From JBNKDD01 sp050288085 (GTDB taxonomy: Bacteria; Chloroflexota; Anaerolineae; Aggregatilineales; UBA3940), in contig JBNKDD010000080.1 of NCBI GenBank assembly GCA_050288085.1, forward strand, positions 1 to 20,583: 20,583 nucleotides of DNA, written 5' to 3'. The translations under genes and the position numbers were made by a program. The stretch's first letter is position 1; each line of letters begins with the position of its first letter. The notes under the pieces are model-generated. The model was not told the origin of the DNA and searched no databases. It saw only the letters and a program-made list of their open reading frames with translations. Positions 13,530 to 20,583 of the stretch are shown piece by piece.

Positions 13530-14279
13530 CTAGAGCACATCCCGCTGGGTAAGGTTCCACCCGCCCAGCACCGCGACGATCAGCGCCCCGACCAGGCTGA
13601 TCAGGATGCTTTCAAGCGGATCAGCGCCGGGAACGCTGCGGATACGCATCGGCAGCGACCAGGGGAAAAACCGGCCCACCGTTTCTGAGTGGAAGGCAAA
13701 TACATTTGTCACCAGCGCCCCGATGCCAAATCCCAGCGCCAGGGTTAGATTCTTCCAACGGAGGCTGACCCAGGCGTGGATGGTGATGATCAGCACGGCG
13801 GCGAGGTAAATTCCCAGCGCGCCCTTTAAAGTCCAGATGACCGGTGGGGCGGCTTCGAAGCCAAAGCCCGGCACCATGTAGCGCATCAGCCAGCCCTGGA
13901 AAAGCATCCCCACCCACAAGATCAGGGAACTGATCGCCAGCAGCGTCAGCGAGAGGATCCACTTGGCTCCGTAGATGGCCGTTCGGGGAAAAGGCAGGGC
14001 AAAAAGATACTTCCACTGATTGGCCTGATGCTCGAAATTAGCCCACAGCGCCGTCATCGAACTGCATAACATCGGCAGCATAAAGACTGCCCAGATGCTA
14101 AACATGTTTTTGGTCATGACATACCAGGTATCGTCTACGATGAATTCATCGTGGCGGGAGACGATCACCATGCCGTAGATCAGGACGATCATCAGGGGGC
14201 CGACGGCGACCAGCCACAGCGACGGTGTGCGCCGGAGTTTGAGTAATTCAGCCGATAAGGCGCGGCGAATGTAGGTCAT
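13530..14279 (-). CDS. ABC-2-type exporter permease (LanG/LanE-like), second permease
   Basis: The 249-aa membrane protein has an amphipathic N-terminus (SAELLKLRRTPSLWL) and six predicted helices: about 21-40, 59-80, 107-131, 153-173, 178-197 and 225-245. The motif NQWKYLFALPFPRTAIYGAKW after the second helix is typical of permeases in lantibiotic-protection and related ABC-2 transporters. It equals the other permease in length and is a clear paralogue, so the transporter is likely a heterodimer of permeases with an ATPase dimer. It is last in a three-gene operon, 17 bases after the previous gene, with GAAAGGTGGT as ribosome site. Confidence 0.85.
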   Translation of the reverse strand: MTYIRRALSAELLKLRRTPSLWLVAVGPLMIVLIYGMVIVSRHDEFIVDDTWYVMTKNMFSIWAVFMLPMLCSSMTALWANFEHQANQWKYLFALPFPRTAIYGAKWILSLTLLAISSLILWVGMLFQGWLMRYMVPGFGFEAAPPVIWTLKGALGIYLAAVLIITIHAWVSLRWKNLTLALGFGIGALVTNVFAFHSETVGRFFPWSLPMRIRSVPGADPLESILISLVGALIVAVLGGWNLTQRDVL

Positions 14280-14296
14280 GGTTGTACCACCTTTCG

Positions 14297-15046
14297 TTAT
14301 GCTGATACGTCACGGCGGGTAAATACCCGGCAGCCGATCAGGCCGACGGCCAATCCACCCAGTACCGACAGCAGCAGGGTTTGGGTCAGGCTGCCGTGAT
14401 AGAGCATCACCGCGTTGCTAGCCAACGACCAGGGGAATAGATGGGTCGCTCCCCGGCTCCAGATAAAGCCCAGATTGAGGATGACGACGATGATGCTTAC
14501 GCCGAAATTGGTCACCAGGCTCTTGGTATGCAGGCTGAACCAGAGATGAATGGTCAGCATCAGGAAGACGGCAATGGCGATAACGAACATGTCGGCGGCG
14601 ATTTTTCCGAGCGGTACGGCCAGGGCAAAGGGACTGAGGCCGAGCACGAATGTGTTTATGATCACCTGGGTGAGCACGTATACCACCCCAAAGACAACCG
14701 CACAGGTGAAGGCGGACAGGGTTCCGACCAACCACTTGGCGATAAATAACGCATCACGCGGGACCGGCAGGGCAAACAGGTATTTCCATTGATCGGGTTG
14801 ATTCTCCAGGTTCCCTAACAAACCCATTTGCAGGATGATCAACAAGGGCAGGAACAGCCCTGACCAGAAATCCCTCAGGGTCAGGTAATCGGTTGCCAGC
14901 TGCCACTGTGGATCATCAACCGGCCACAGGGTGATAAAGGCCGCCAGGAATAACAGGGGAAGCAGCATCGGCCCGGCGAAAAGTGTCCACAGGATCAGGG
15001 TGCGGCGCAGCTTCAGGACTTCGGCGCGAAAAGCACGGAGTACCAT
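14297..15046 (-). CDS. ABC-2-type exporter permease (LanE/LanG-like), first permease
   Basis: The 249-aa membrane protein starts MVLRAFRAEVLKLRRTLILW and has about six hydrophobic helices, with QPDQWKYLFALPVPRDALFIAKW after the second. Same fold and same length as its neighbour, but clearly diverged, which is typical of the EG pair of antimicrobial-peptide immunity transporters. It lies 10 bases after the ATPase gene, with AGGAGGTG just before the ATG, so the three genes are one operon. Predicted to sit in the cytoplasmic membrane and expel or extract a lipophilic or peptide substrate; substrate is unknown. Confidence 0.85.
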   Translation of the reverse strand: MVLRAFRAEVLKLRRTLILWTLFAGPMLLPLLFLAAFITLWPVDDPQWQLATDYLTLRDFWSGLFLPLLIILQMGLLGNLENQPDQWKYLFALPVPRDALFIAKWLVGTLSAFTCAVVFGVVYVLTQVIINTFVLGLSPFALAVPLGKIAADMFVIAIAVFLMLTIHLWFSLHTKSLVTNFGVSIIVVILNLGFIWSRGATHLFPWSLASNAVMLYHGSLTQTLLLSVLGGLAVGLIGCRVFTRRDVSA

Positions 15047-15056
15047 ATCACACCTC

Positions 15057-15971
15057 CTAGACCGGTTTTTGCGTCAACTGGAAGAAGAGTTCTTCCAGGC
15101 TCGACTGCATGATCTGCGTCTGGAACATGTCCAGCCCATGCTCGACCAGATAACGGTTGATCTTGCCCAGTTCCGCAGGCTCGTCGATCTCCACCTCTAC
15201 ATCGGGCCGCCCGGTGATCCGGGTTGACCAGCCTGCCTGGCTCAATGTCTGTTGGATGTCGGCCAATCGTTCGCTCTGGATGTGCAGTGTTGGCGGGCAG
15301 AGTTCGCGCAGTGAGTCGAGGGTTCCCTGGAAAAGCAGTTTGCCCCGGTTGATGACCCCGATGTGTGAGGCGATCAGTTCCACCTCGTGGAGCAGGTGGG
15401 TTGAAAGAAAGACCGTCACGCCCTGCGTTTCGGGCAGGGTGCGGATCAATTCCCGCATATCCTGGATACCCTCCGGGTCAAGGCCGTTGGTCGGCTCATC
15501 GAGGATCAAGACCTGCGGCTCGTTCATCAGGGCCAACGCGAGTCCGAGCCGCTGGCGCATCCCGGTCGAATAGCCCTTCACCTGGCGGTTGGCTGCGCCG
15601 GTCAGCCGGACGACCTCAAGCACTTCGTCAATCCGGGTGCGGGGAAGATCGAGCAGCCGCCGGGTGACTTCCAGATTCTCACGTGCGTTCAGGTGCGGGT
15701 AGATGCTGGGCGATTCGACCATTGCCCCGACCTTGCTCAGTAACGGCCACTTGCGCCGGTCGAACTTCTCGCCGAACAGGAAAATCTCACCCTGGTCAGG
15801 GCGGATCAATCCGAGCAGCATCCTGATGGTGGTGGTCTTACCGGCTCCATTCGGCCCTAGAAAGCCGTATACACAGCCCTCCGGCACGTTCAGAGCCAGG
15901 TGGTCAACGGCGGTAAGGTCTTTAAAACGGCGGGTGATTCCCTGGGTTTCAATCACAGAAGAGGTAGGCAT
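15057..15971 (-). CDS. ABC transporter ATPase, E-loop (BcrA/LanF-like)
   Basis: The 304-aa ATPase has Walker A GPNGAGKTTT (Lys45), signature YSTGMRQRLGLA, Walker B VLILDEPTNGLDP and H-loop STHLLHE. Where most ABC proteins carry Gln in the Q-loop, this one reads GAMVESPSIYPHL, with Glu86. This E-loop variant is known from lantibiotic and bacitracin immunity ATPases (LanF and BcrA type). A C-terminal accessory domain (about 220-304) ends LEELFFQLTQ, also usual in that group. First gene of the operon, with GGGAG 7 bases before the ATG. It probably powers a self-protection or envelope-stress exporter with the two downstream permeases. No bacteriocin gene or BceRS-like sensor is adjacent. Confidence 0.92.
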   Translation of the reverse strand: MPTSSVIETQGITRRFKDLTAVDHLALNVPEGCVYGFLGPNGAGKTTTIRMLLGLIRPDQGEIFLFGEKFDRRKWPLLSKVGAMVESPSIYPHLNARENLEVTRRLLDLPRTRIDEVLEVVRLTGAANRQVKGYSTGMRQRLGLALALMNEPQVLILDEPTNGLDPEGIQDMRELIRTLPETQGVTVFLSTHLLHEVELIASHIGVINRGKLLFQGTLDSLRELCPPTLHIQSERLADIQQTLSQAGWSTRITGRPDVEVEIDEPAELGKINRYLVEHGLDMFQTQIMQSSLEELFFQLTQKPV

Positions 15972-16000
15972 AGCACAACTCCCGGATAGTATGAGTATTG

Positions 16001-16017
16001 ATTATGGTGTTCATAAT
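16001..16017. promoter_or_regulatory. Inverted repeat upstream of the ABC operon
   Basis: ATTATG-GTGTT-CATAAT lies 30 bases upstream of the ATPase start, between the divergent ABC operon and the hydrolase gene. It could be an operator or a pair of overlapping -10 boxes (CATAAT on each strand). No clear -35 is found for the operon. Confidence 0.35.
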
Positions 16018-16065
16018 GGAAAACACTACAGGGGGATGGAATGTGACAGTGGTGACAAATGACGG

Positions 16066-16095
16066 TTTCCAACAATAGCAATACAGTATATACTG
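16066..16095 (+). promoter_or_regulatory. Candidate promoter with palindrome over the -10 box
   Basis: -35 TTTCCA (16066-16071), a 17-bp spacer and -10 TATACT (16089-16094), about 42 bases before the hydrolase ATG. The -10 lies within a perfect 12-bp palindrome CAGTATATACTG (16084-16095), which suits a repressor site. Confidence 0.5.
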
Positions 16096-16135
16096 GGGAC
16101 AAGAAACGGCTGTGAGACGCACGGAGGTGTTTCCG

Positions 16136-16999
16136 ATGGTCACTCAGTACGCCATTGACAAGAATGTGGCGGTTAACGAACTGCGCTTTCATTATCGAGA
16201 TTGGGGCGGCTTTGGCTGGCCGGTGCTGTTATTGCACGGGTTGGCGAGCACGGCCCACAGTTGGGATCTGGTCGCGCCCTTGCTGTTGGATGACGCCAGG
16301 GTGATTGCTCTTGACTTGCGTGGGCATGGTCAGAGCGATAAACCAGACGGCGACTACTCCTTCCGCGAACTCAGCAAGGATGTTCGCGATGTATTCAAAG
16401 CGCTTCAGCTCGACCGCCCGGTGATCGTGGGGCATTCCTGGGGAGCATGGATTGGCCTGTGGATCGCCGCCCATCACCCGGATGCTCTGAGTGGATTGGT
16501 GCTGGTCAACGACGCGCTGGTTGATCTGGGCCTCTCCAGCTCGTGGGAAGATACCGCCGAGCGGCTCAAACCACCGGATATCGATGGGATGCCCGTTGAG
16601 GAATTCCGGGAGATGATGCGGCAGAACAGCTCACAGGGATTGCTTACCCCGGCAGTCGAAGCCGCTTTGATGGCAAATTTCGAGATCGATGCCGAAGAGC
16701 GGATCCATCACCGGCTGAATCCTGACACGCATATGCGCATTCTTCGCCATATGTGGGAGCAGCGTCTGCCCGAGCTTTATGAGCAGATCACCTGCCCGGT
16801 GTTGATCCTGGCGGCTCGTGATCCCGAAAAGCCTGACTCGGCTGAACTGGCAGCGAAAGAGGCCGGGATTGAAAAAGCGGAAGAACTGCTGGCCGATGTG
16901 GTGGTCGAGTGGATCGAATCTGGTCTTGACGAGGTGACGCTTTATCATCCGCACCAGCTTGCGGAGCATATCGGTACTTTCCTTCGGGAGCAAATCTGA
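16136..16999 (+). CDS. Alpha/beta-hydrolase-fold protein, catalytic His apparently absent
   Basis: The 287-aa cytoplasmic protein has the fold hallmarks: oxyanion LLLHGLAS (about 31-38), DLRGHGQSDKP, and nucleophile elbow GHSWG with Ser101. The acid is probably Asp229 (LAARDPEKP). In most relatives the late GH-x7-P segment supplies the catalytic His; here it reads SGLDEVTLYHP, with Leu264 (CTT) at that place. His271 and His273 are close and could substitute, so activity is uncertain. Similar proteins include epoxide hydrolases, esterases and dehalogenases; the substrate is unknown. ATG at 16136 is chosen over GTG at 16112 because GGAGGT lies just upstream. It is divergent from the ABC operon. 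Confidence 0.85.
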   Translation: MVTQYAIDKNVAVNELRFHYRDWGGFGWPVLLLHGLASTAHSWDLVAPLLLDDARVIALDLRGHGQSDKPDGDYSFRELSKDVRDVFKALQLDRPVIVGHSWGAWIGLWIAAHHPDALSGLVLVNDALVDLGLSSSWEDTAERLKPPDIDGMPVEEFREMMRQNSSQGLLTPAVEAALMANFEIDAEERIHHRLNPDTHMRILRHMWEQRLPELYEQITCPVLILAARDPEKPDSAELAAKEAGIEKAEELLADVVVEWIESGLDEVTLYHPHQLAEHIGTFLREQI

Positions 17000-17074
17000 C
17001 GGGATTGACCGGTAGAAATTTACACTTCAGGGCCGAGGGTTTCCTGGACAATCATAACTTAGAAAGGATCGTAC

Positions 17075-17911
17075 ATGTCTGACCGTCTAAAGATATGGTT
17101 GGGAGGGTTGGTGCTGCTGGCTGTATCGCTGGCATGCAGCAGTGGCGCTCGTATTCCTTTCCTGGCTCCGACCGCCACCGCCACCCCGACCGATACCCCG
17201 ACGCCTACCAATACCGCCACGCCGACCAGCACGGCCACTCCGACCAACACGCCGACGGCCACCCTCACACCGCTTCCGACCGATACTCCGCTGCCTACGG
17301 AGACCCCGACCGATCTGCCACCAAAGGTGCAGGTCGATCAGCGGGGGTGGCAGGTTTATACTCTGGAATCAGAGGGCTTTTCCATTGCCTTACCGCCGGA
17401 CTGGACCCGGCTTGATCTCAGCGATGAGATGGTAGAAGCTGCCCTGGCGCTGGCTGCCGAGGGGAACCCGGAGATGGGAATTTTCCTTGAGGATCAGATG
17501 TCAGTGCTGGTGACCCAGGGGCTCAAGTTCTATGGTGCTGACCTGTCAACGCAAGCACTGCAATCCGGCCATCCCTCTACCATTGCCATCATGTCCCAGC
17601 CTATGGAAACTGAAATGCCGCTTGAGCTGATCAGTATCTCTAATGTGGCGATCCTTCAGAGTATACTTGGCGAGGATGTGGAGATTAAGAGCGAGATCGT
17701 CGAGATGCCCTTTGGGGAAGCGATCCGCCTTGAATATTCACCCCGGTTTGTGGGCCCTGATGGGCGGGAACAGATCATGTTTCTTATCCAATATATTATT
17801 GTCCGTGAAGGTAAGGTATACACCATTACGATGAGCACCACGGGCGGTAATGCCGGGACTCATCGCGCGATGTTTGAAGAGGTCATCAGCAGCTTCGAGT
17901 TTCTGGATTAA
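17075..17911 (+). CDS. Lipoprotein with Pro/Thr-rich linker and C-terminal globular domain
   Basis: The 278-aa predicted lipoprotein has hydrophobic LGGLVLLAVSLAC with lipobox Cys21. A low-complexity linker (about 32-80) is made of TATPTDTPTPTNT-type repeats. The globular domain (about 85-278) starts YTLESEGFSIALPPDW and ends MFEEVISSFEFLD. That domain start and end are typical of PsbP/DUF1795-like proteins of Chloroflexota surfaces; the assignment is by pattern only. The linker probably spans the wall, holding the domain outside the membrane. AAAGGA is well placed before the ATG, and an intrinsic terminator follows. Function unknown. Confidence 0.8.
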   Translation: MSDRLKIWLGGLVLLAVSLACSSGARIPFLAPTATATPTDTPTPTNTATPTSTATPTNTPTATLTPLPTDTPLPTETPTDLPPKVQVDQRGWQVYTLESEGFSIALPPDWTRLDLSDEMVEAALALAAEGNPEMGIFLEDQMSVLVTQGLKFYGADLSTQALQSGHPSTIAIMSQPMETEMPLELISISNVAILQSILGEDVEIKSEIVEMPFGEAIRLEYSPRFVGPDGREQIMFLIQYIIVREGKVYTITMSTTGGNAGTHRAMFEEVISSFEFLD

Positions 17912-17945
17912 CAGAGTGCCGGTTCTACGAGATTGAGACTTTCAG

Positions 17946-17984
17946 GGCTCCTTTCATCATGCAATGTAAAGGAGCCTTTATCTT
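17946..17984 (+). terminator. Intrinsic terminator after the lipoprotein gene
   Basis: GGCTCCTTT (17946-17954) pairs with AAAGGAGCC (17968-17976), a perfect 9-bp stem, followed by TTTATCTT. It is a reasonable intrinsic terminator between the lipoprotein and the DUF4291 gene. Confidence 0.75.
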
Positions 17985-18011
17985 GTTCGATTCAACATCT
18001 TGTGAAGTCTT

Positions 18012-18608
18012 ATGCCTGCCACTTATGAAATTCGTGCTGATTACGATAAAGATACGATTGTCATCTACCAGGCTTACCGCTCGGCTATCGCTGATGCGGC
18101 GCTAAAGGCCGGGCGGTTGGTGCCGCCTTTTTCCCTCAAGCGGATGACGTGGATCAAGCCGTCGTTTTTGTGGTTGATGGAGCGCAGCAATTGGGGGAAG
18201 AAGTCCGGTCAGGAGAATATCCTGGGGGTGCGCATCACGCGGGAGGGCTGGGATAAAGCCCTGTCCCTGGCGGTGTTGACCACGCCGGAATTATCCGTGT
18301 ATGGTACCCATAAATCCTGGCAGCGGCAGTTTGATCAGGCGCTTGTCCACATTCAGTGGGATACGGAGCGATCCCTGCGTGGGGCGGCGCTGCCCTACTA
18401 CAGCATTCAGATCGGTTTGAGCCGCCATATCATTCAAGAATACGTGGATCAATGGGTGGTTGATGTTCAGGATTACACCCCGCTGGTCAGAAAGATGATC
18501 GGCCTGATCCAATCGGGGAAGGAAAAGAACGCCAGGAAACTCTTTCCTCAGGAACGGGTTTATCCTGTTGACGAGGCAATAGGACGCCGACTGCTGATTT
18601 CAACCTGA
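18012..18608 (+). CDS. DUF4291 family protein
   Basis: The 198-aa protein matches DUF4291 along its whole length. Hallmarks are EIRADYDKDTIVIYQAY at the N-terminus, FSLKRMTWIKPSFLWLMERSNWG in the middle, ILGVRITREGWD, and IQWDTERSLRGAALPYYSIQIGL. The conserved charged and aromatic residues suggest an enzyme or nucleotide-binding protein, but no function is established for the family as far as I know. No signal peptide or membrane helix. It precedes the PAP2 gene by 25 bases and may be cotranscribed with it. Confidence 0.88.
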   Translation: MPATYEIRADYDKDTIVIYQAYRSAIADAALKAGRLVPPFSLKRMTWIKPSFLWLMERSNWGKKSGQENILGVRITREGWDKALSLAVLTTPELSVYGTHKSWQRQFDQALVHIQWDTERSLRGAALPYYSIQIGLSRHIIQEYVDQWVVDVQDYTPLVRKMIGLIQSGKEKNARKLFPQERVYPVDEAIGRRLLIST

Positions 18609-18633
18609 TGCCAATATACGGAGTAAAGAAACA

Positions 18634-19563
18634 ATGCTCGATTTCCTGACAGCAATCGAACTGGGTTGGGGCCTTGACCTGATCTTGTGGTTCCAATCGT
18701 GGCGCAGCCCACTGGTCGAAACCATTTTTATGGTCATCACCTTTACCGGTAATACCGACTTTTACCTGCTGATCTTGCCCCTGATCTACTGGAGTCTCGA
18801 TGAGAAGATCGGGCGGCGGGTAGGGCTGTTCCTGTTGGTGTCTGCCTGGGCGAATGCTTGGTTCAAGGTGCTGCTGCGGCGGCCCCGTCCTTTCTGGGTT
18901 TCGGATCAGGTCAAACCGGTCTTTGAAGAGGGCGGCTTCGGCCTGCCAAGCGGACATGCTCAGGGCACGACCAGCTTGTGGGGCGGGATCGCTCTCGAAG
19001 TGAAGCGGCGCTGGGTGACTATCGCCGTGGTGATCTACCTGCTGTTGATGGGCATATCGCGGATGGTGGTCGGGGTGCATTATCTGCAAGACGTGGTTTT
19101 CGGCTGGCTGATTGCGATTGCGTTCCTTGGCGTCTATGCCTGGGGGATGCCGCGATTTGCAAAGTGGCTGGGTGAGCGATCACTGTGGGAGCAGATCGGG
19201 CTGGTGGTTGGAATATCGGCGATTGTGCTGGCAATCCATCCGATCCTGTTTCCGATTGATACCGAGTATGAATTTGAATTAGCCGTCACGCCCGCGGCGG
19301 CCTTCCTGGGAATTGGTATTGGTATGGCGCTTGATTACCATTATCTCCACTTCTCGGCGAAAGGAATTTGGTGGCAGCGGGCGCTGCGTTATTTGATTGG
19401 GGCTGCCGGGGCGTTTGCGCTGCGAATGGGGTTAGGGGCGGCCTTCGAAGGGCTGGAACCGGCGCTGGTTTTCCGCCTGATCCGCTACGGCCTGATCGGG
19501 CTGTGGGTGGGCTATGGCGCGCCCTGGGTATTTGTCAAGATGCGGCTGGCGGGGACGGATTGA
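18634..19563 (+). CDS. PAP2-type membrane phosphatase
   Basis: The 309-aa multi-pass protein has the three PAP2 acid phosphatase motifs: K78-x6-R85-P86 (KVLLRRPRP), P105-S106-G107-H108, and S142-R143-x5-H149-x3-D153 (SRMVVGVHYLQD). His108 and His149 should be the acid/base and nucleophile. The core lies at about 20-180; a further hydrophobic region of about 120 residues (about 190-309) adds helices beyond the usual six. It likely dephosphorylates undecaprenyl pyrophosphate or another lipid phosphate at the outer membrane face. Substrate is not set by sequence. GGAG lies about 10 bases before the ATG. Confidence 0.9.
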   Translation: MLDFLTAIELGWGLDLILWFQSWRSPLVETIFMVITFTGNTDFYLLILPLIYWSLDEKIGRRVGLFLLVSAWANAWFKVLLRRPRPFWVSDQVKPVFEEGGFGLPSGHAQGTTSLWGGIALEVKRRWVTIAVVIYLLLMGISRMVVGVHYLQDVVFGWLIAIAFLGVYAWGMPRFAKWLGERSLWEQIGLVVGISAIVLAIHPILFPIDTEYEFELAVTPAAAFLGIGIGMALDYHYLHFSAKGIWWQRALRYLIGAAGAFALRMGLGAAFEGLEPALVFRLIRYGLIGLWVGYGAPWVFVKMRLAGTD

Positions 19564-19583
19564 ATCTGTATAAATCAGGGAAT

Positions 19584-19648
19584 CCAGATAGGTAAATCAT
19601 GAGCAATGCATTGTCGAACGTGGGGCATCATTCCGCCCCGGTATCTGG
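19584..19648. repeat. Nested inverted repeat after the PAP2 gene
   Basis: Outer arms CCAGATA (19584-19590) and TATCTGG (19642-19648) enclose a hairpin GGGGC-ATCATTCC-GCCCC (19622-19639). It lies between the PAP2 stop and the convergent propeller gene. There is no U-run, so it is a weak terminator candidate. The remainder of 19564-19688 holds nothing recognisable. Confidence 0.4.
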
Positions 19649-19688
19649 CTGAAGGTTTGGGGCAGTAATTTAGACCATCTCTTTGTAT

Positions 19689-20583
19689 TCAATTTTGTGA
19701 CGATGATCGTGTATCCAGACGCAACCAGGCATACTGGACTTCAAAAGAATCTTCAACAGAGATGATGCCATAGGCTTTACGACCTGAGCCATCCGCCACG
19801 CCCACCTTTATGCCATTGTAGTAAGCTATCCAGTTCCCTGAAGGAGACCAAATTGGTTCCAGGTCTGCACGCCTGCTATAGGTGGAGACTTCACCTAACT
19901 CTAATAAGTGGAGTTGGGTGAAATCATTGTCCATCTCCATGGTGACCAATATACTCTTGACCATTAAATGTGTCGTGCCTGTGTCTGTAACTTGTGCAAC
20001 AAGCCGTCTGCTTCCATCTATTTTCTGCCAATCTGTTTCCCAAATGCTATATGGCCCAAAGGGCATATTCAGGAGAGACAAAAGCTGAACCTCTGTAGAT
20101 TCCTGGTTTGAGATATCGTACACAAAGCAGCGGTCATAGTAGTAATCGAGCGGTTCATCAGGCGGAAAATCTGCTGACGAACAATAAGCAATGCTCGTAT
20201 CATCCACCCATTGGGCTGATGTCATCAGCGGCAATCCGCTCGATATGGGATCAAACTTAGCCAGCAGCGTATTATTATCTATATCAACCACCACCAGTTG
20301 TTGAGGGATGGTATTGACGTTGCATCCCGACAAAAAGGCGACAATATTCCCTGTTGGAGACCATCTCAAATAACAATGTTCATGATCCGGTAAATCGGCA
20401 AAGGGAGCCAGGGCTATCTCCTCACCTGTTTCCAGATTCCGAACTTGATAATGTTGAGAACTGGTAGCCTCGCAGCACGGGTCACGAAGAGGCCATCTTT
20501 CATCTAACAGGTAGGCGACATACGTTCCATCTGGCGACACCACCGGCTCAAAGGCCATCGCATCCCGATTGGTAAGCTGGTCG
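19689..20583 (-). CDS. TolB/PD40-like beta-propeller protein (5' end beyond window)
   Basis: An open frame runs from the stop at 19689 to the window edge. Although an ATG occurs at 20558, the codons upstream of it (reading QLTNRDAMAFEPVVSPDG) belong to a propeller repeat, so the true start lies outside. At least three PD40-type blades are visible: EPVVSPDGTYVAYL, YLRWSPTGNIVAFLSG and EPIWSPSGNWIAYYNG. Such proteins are often periplasmic or extracellular and bind proteins or ligands. Cysteines (CC, HC, SGC, YC, RC) are more numerous than in the neighbours, consistent with an exported protein. Base composition is lower in GC than the upstream genes. Confidence 0.8.
   Translation of the reverse strand, partial: DQLTNRDAMAFEPVVSPDGTYVAYLLDERWPLRDPCCEATSSQHYQVRNLETGEEIALAPFADLPDHEHCYLRWSPTGNIVAFLSGCNVNTIPQQLVVVDIDNNTLLAKFDPISSGLPLMTSAQWVDDTSIAYCSSADFPPDEPLDYYYDRCFVYDISNQESTEVQLLSLLNMPFGPYSIWETDWQKIDGSRRLVAQVTDTGTTHLMVKSILVTMEMDNDFTQLHLLELGEVSTYSRRADLEPIWSPSGNWIAYYNGIKVGVADGSGRKAYGIISVEDSFEVQYAWLRLDTRSSSQN

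Noticed and set aside
17168..17312. Tandem repeat resembling a CRISPR or minisatellite
   Set aside because: The repeats are irregular ACC/CCG codon runs encoding a Pro/Thr linker, with no fixed unit length and no unique spacers.
18487..19089. 200-aa minus-strand open frame
   Set aside because: It lies antisense to the DUF4291 and PAP2 genes, which have clear family motifs; its own translation is Pro/Gln/His-rich without any domain.

Overview
The window looks like a piece of a chromosome from a Chloroflexota bacterium, most likely of the Anaerolineae type. This is inferred from gene content and style: moderately GC-rich coding DNA, two lipoproteins with long Pro/Thr-rich linkers (PTPTNTP type), GAF-containing sensor kinases, a bacterial eRF1-like (baeRF) protein, and short dispersed palindromes with GTAGGGGCG arms. 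No 16S gene or other decisive phylogenetic marker is present.

Left part (1-5.4 kb). A palindromic repeat is followed by a tRNA-Leu(CAA) on the minus strand with its own consensus-like promoter and intrinsic terminator. A minus-strand two-TM potassium-channel-like protein comes next. A divergent 300-bp intergenic region leads into a plus-strand signalling operon. Its first gene (REC-GAF-DHp-like) has lost the receiver phosphoacceptor Asp, the receiver Lys and the kinase His. It overlaps by 4 bases a paralogous, apparently intact REC-GAF-PAS-HisKA-HATPase hybrid kinase. A small DUF2007 protein follows, then a 129-bp element with imperfect 20-bp terminal inverted repeats.

Middle (5.4-12.1 kb). 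On the plus strand lie a P1/DmpA-type self-processing aminopeptidase, a FecR-domain lipoprotein, a cupin and a 509-aa membrane protein of unknown function. These are followed by a bacterial SRP RNA gene with a strong sigma-A-type promoter. Convergent to it on the minus strand are a DUF3592-type membrane protein and two small hypothetical proteins, with a terminator between the latter two.

Right part (12.1-20.6 kb). A baeRF-family protein (plus) converges on a three-gene ABC exporter operon (minus). The ATPase of that operon carries a Glu in the Q-loop, as in lantibiotic/bacitracin immunity transporters. Divergent from it are an alpha/beta hydrolase that seems to lack the usual catalytic His, a Pro/Thr-linker lipoprotein, a DUF4291 protein and a PAP2-type membrane phosphatase. 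The window ends in a 5'-truncated TolB/PD40-like beta-propeller gene of visibly lower GC.

Most genes look like ordinary chromosomal cargo: RNA genes, envelope proteins, signalling. I see no CRISPR array, prophage, transposase gene or secondary-metabolite cluster. The features most worth following up are the degenerate/intact sensor pair, the E-loop ABC operon, the dispersed palindromes and the TIR element.
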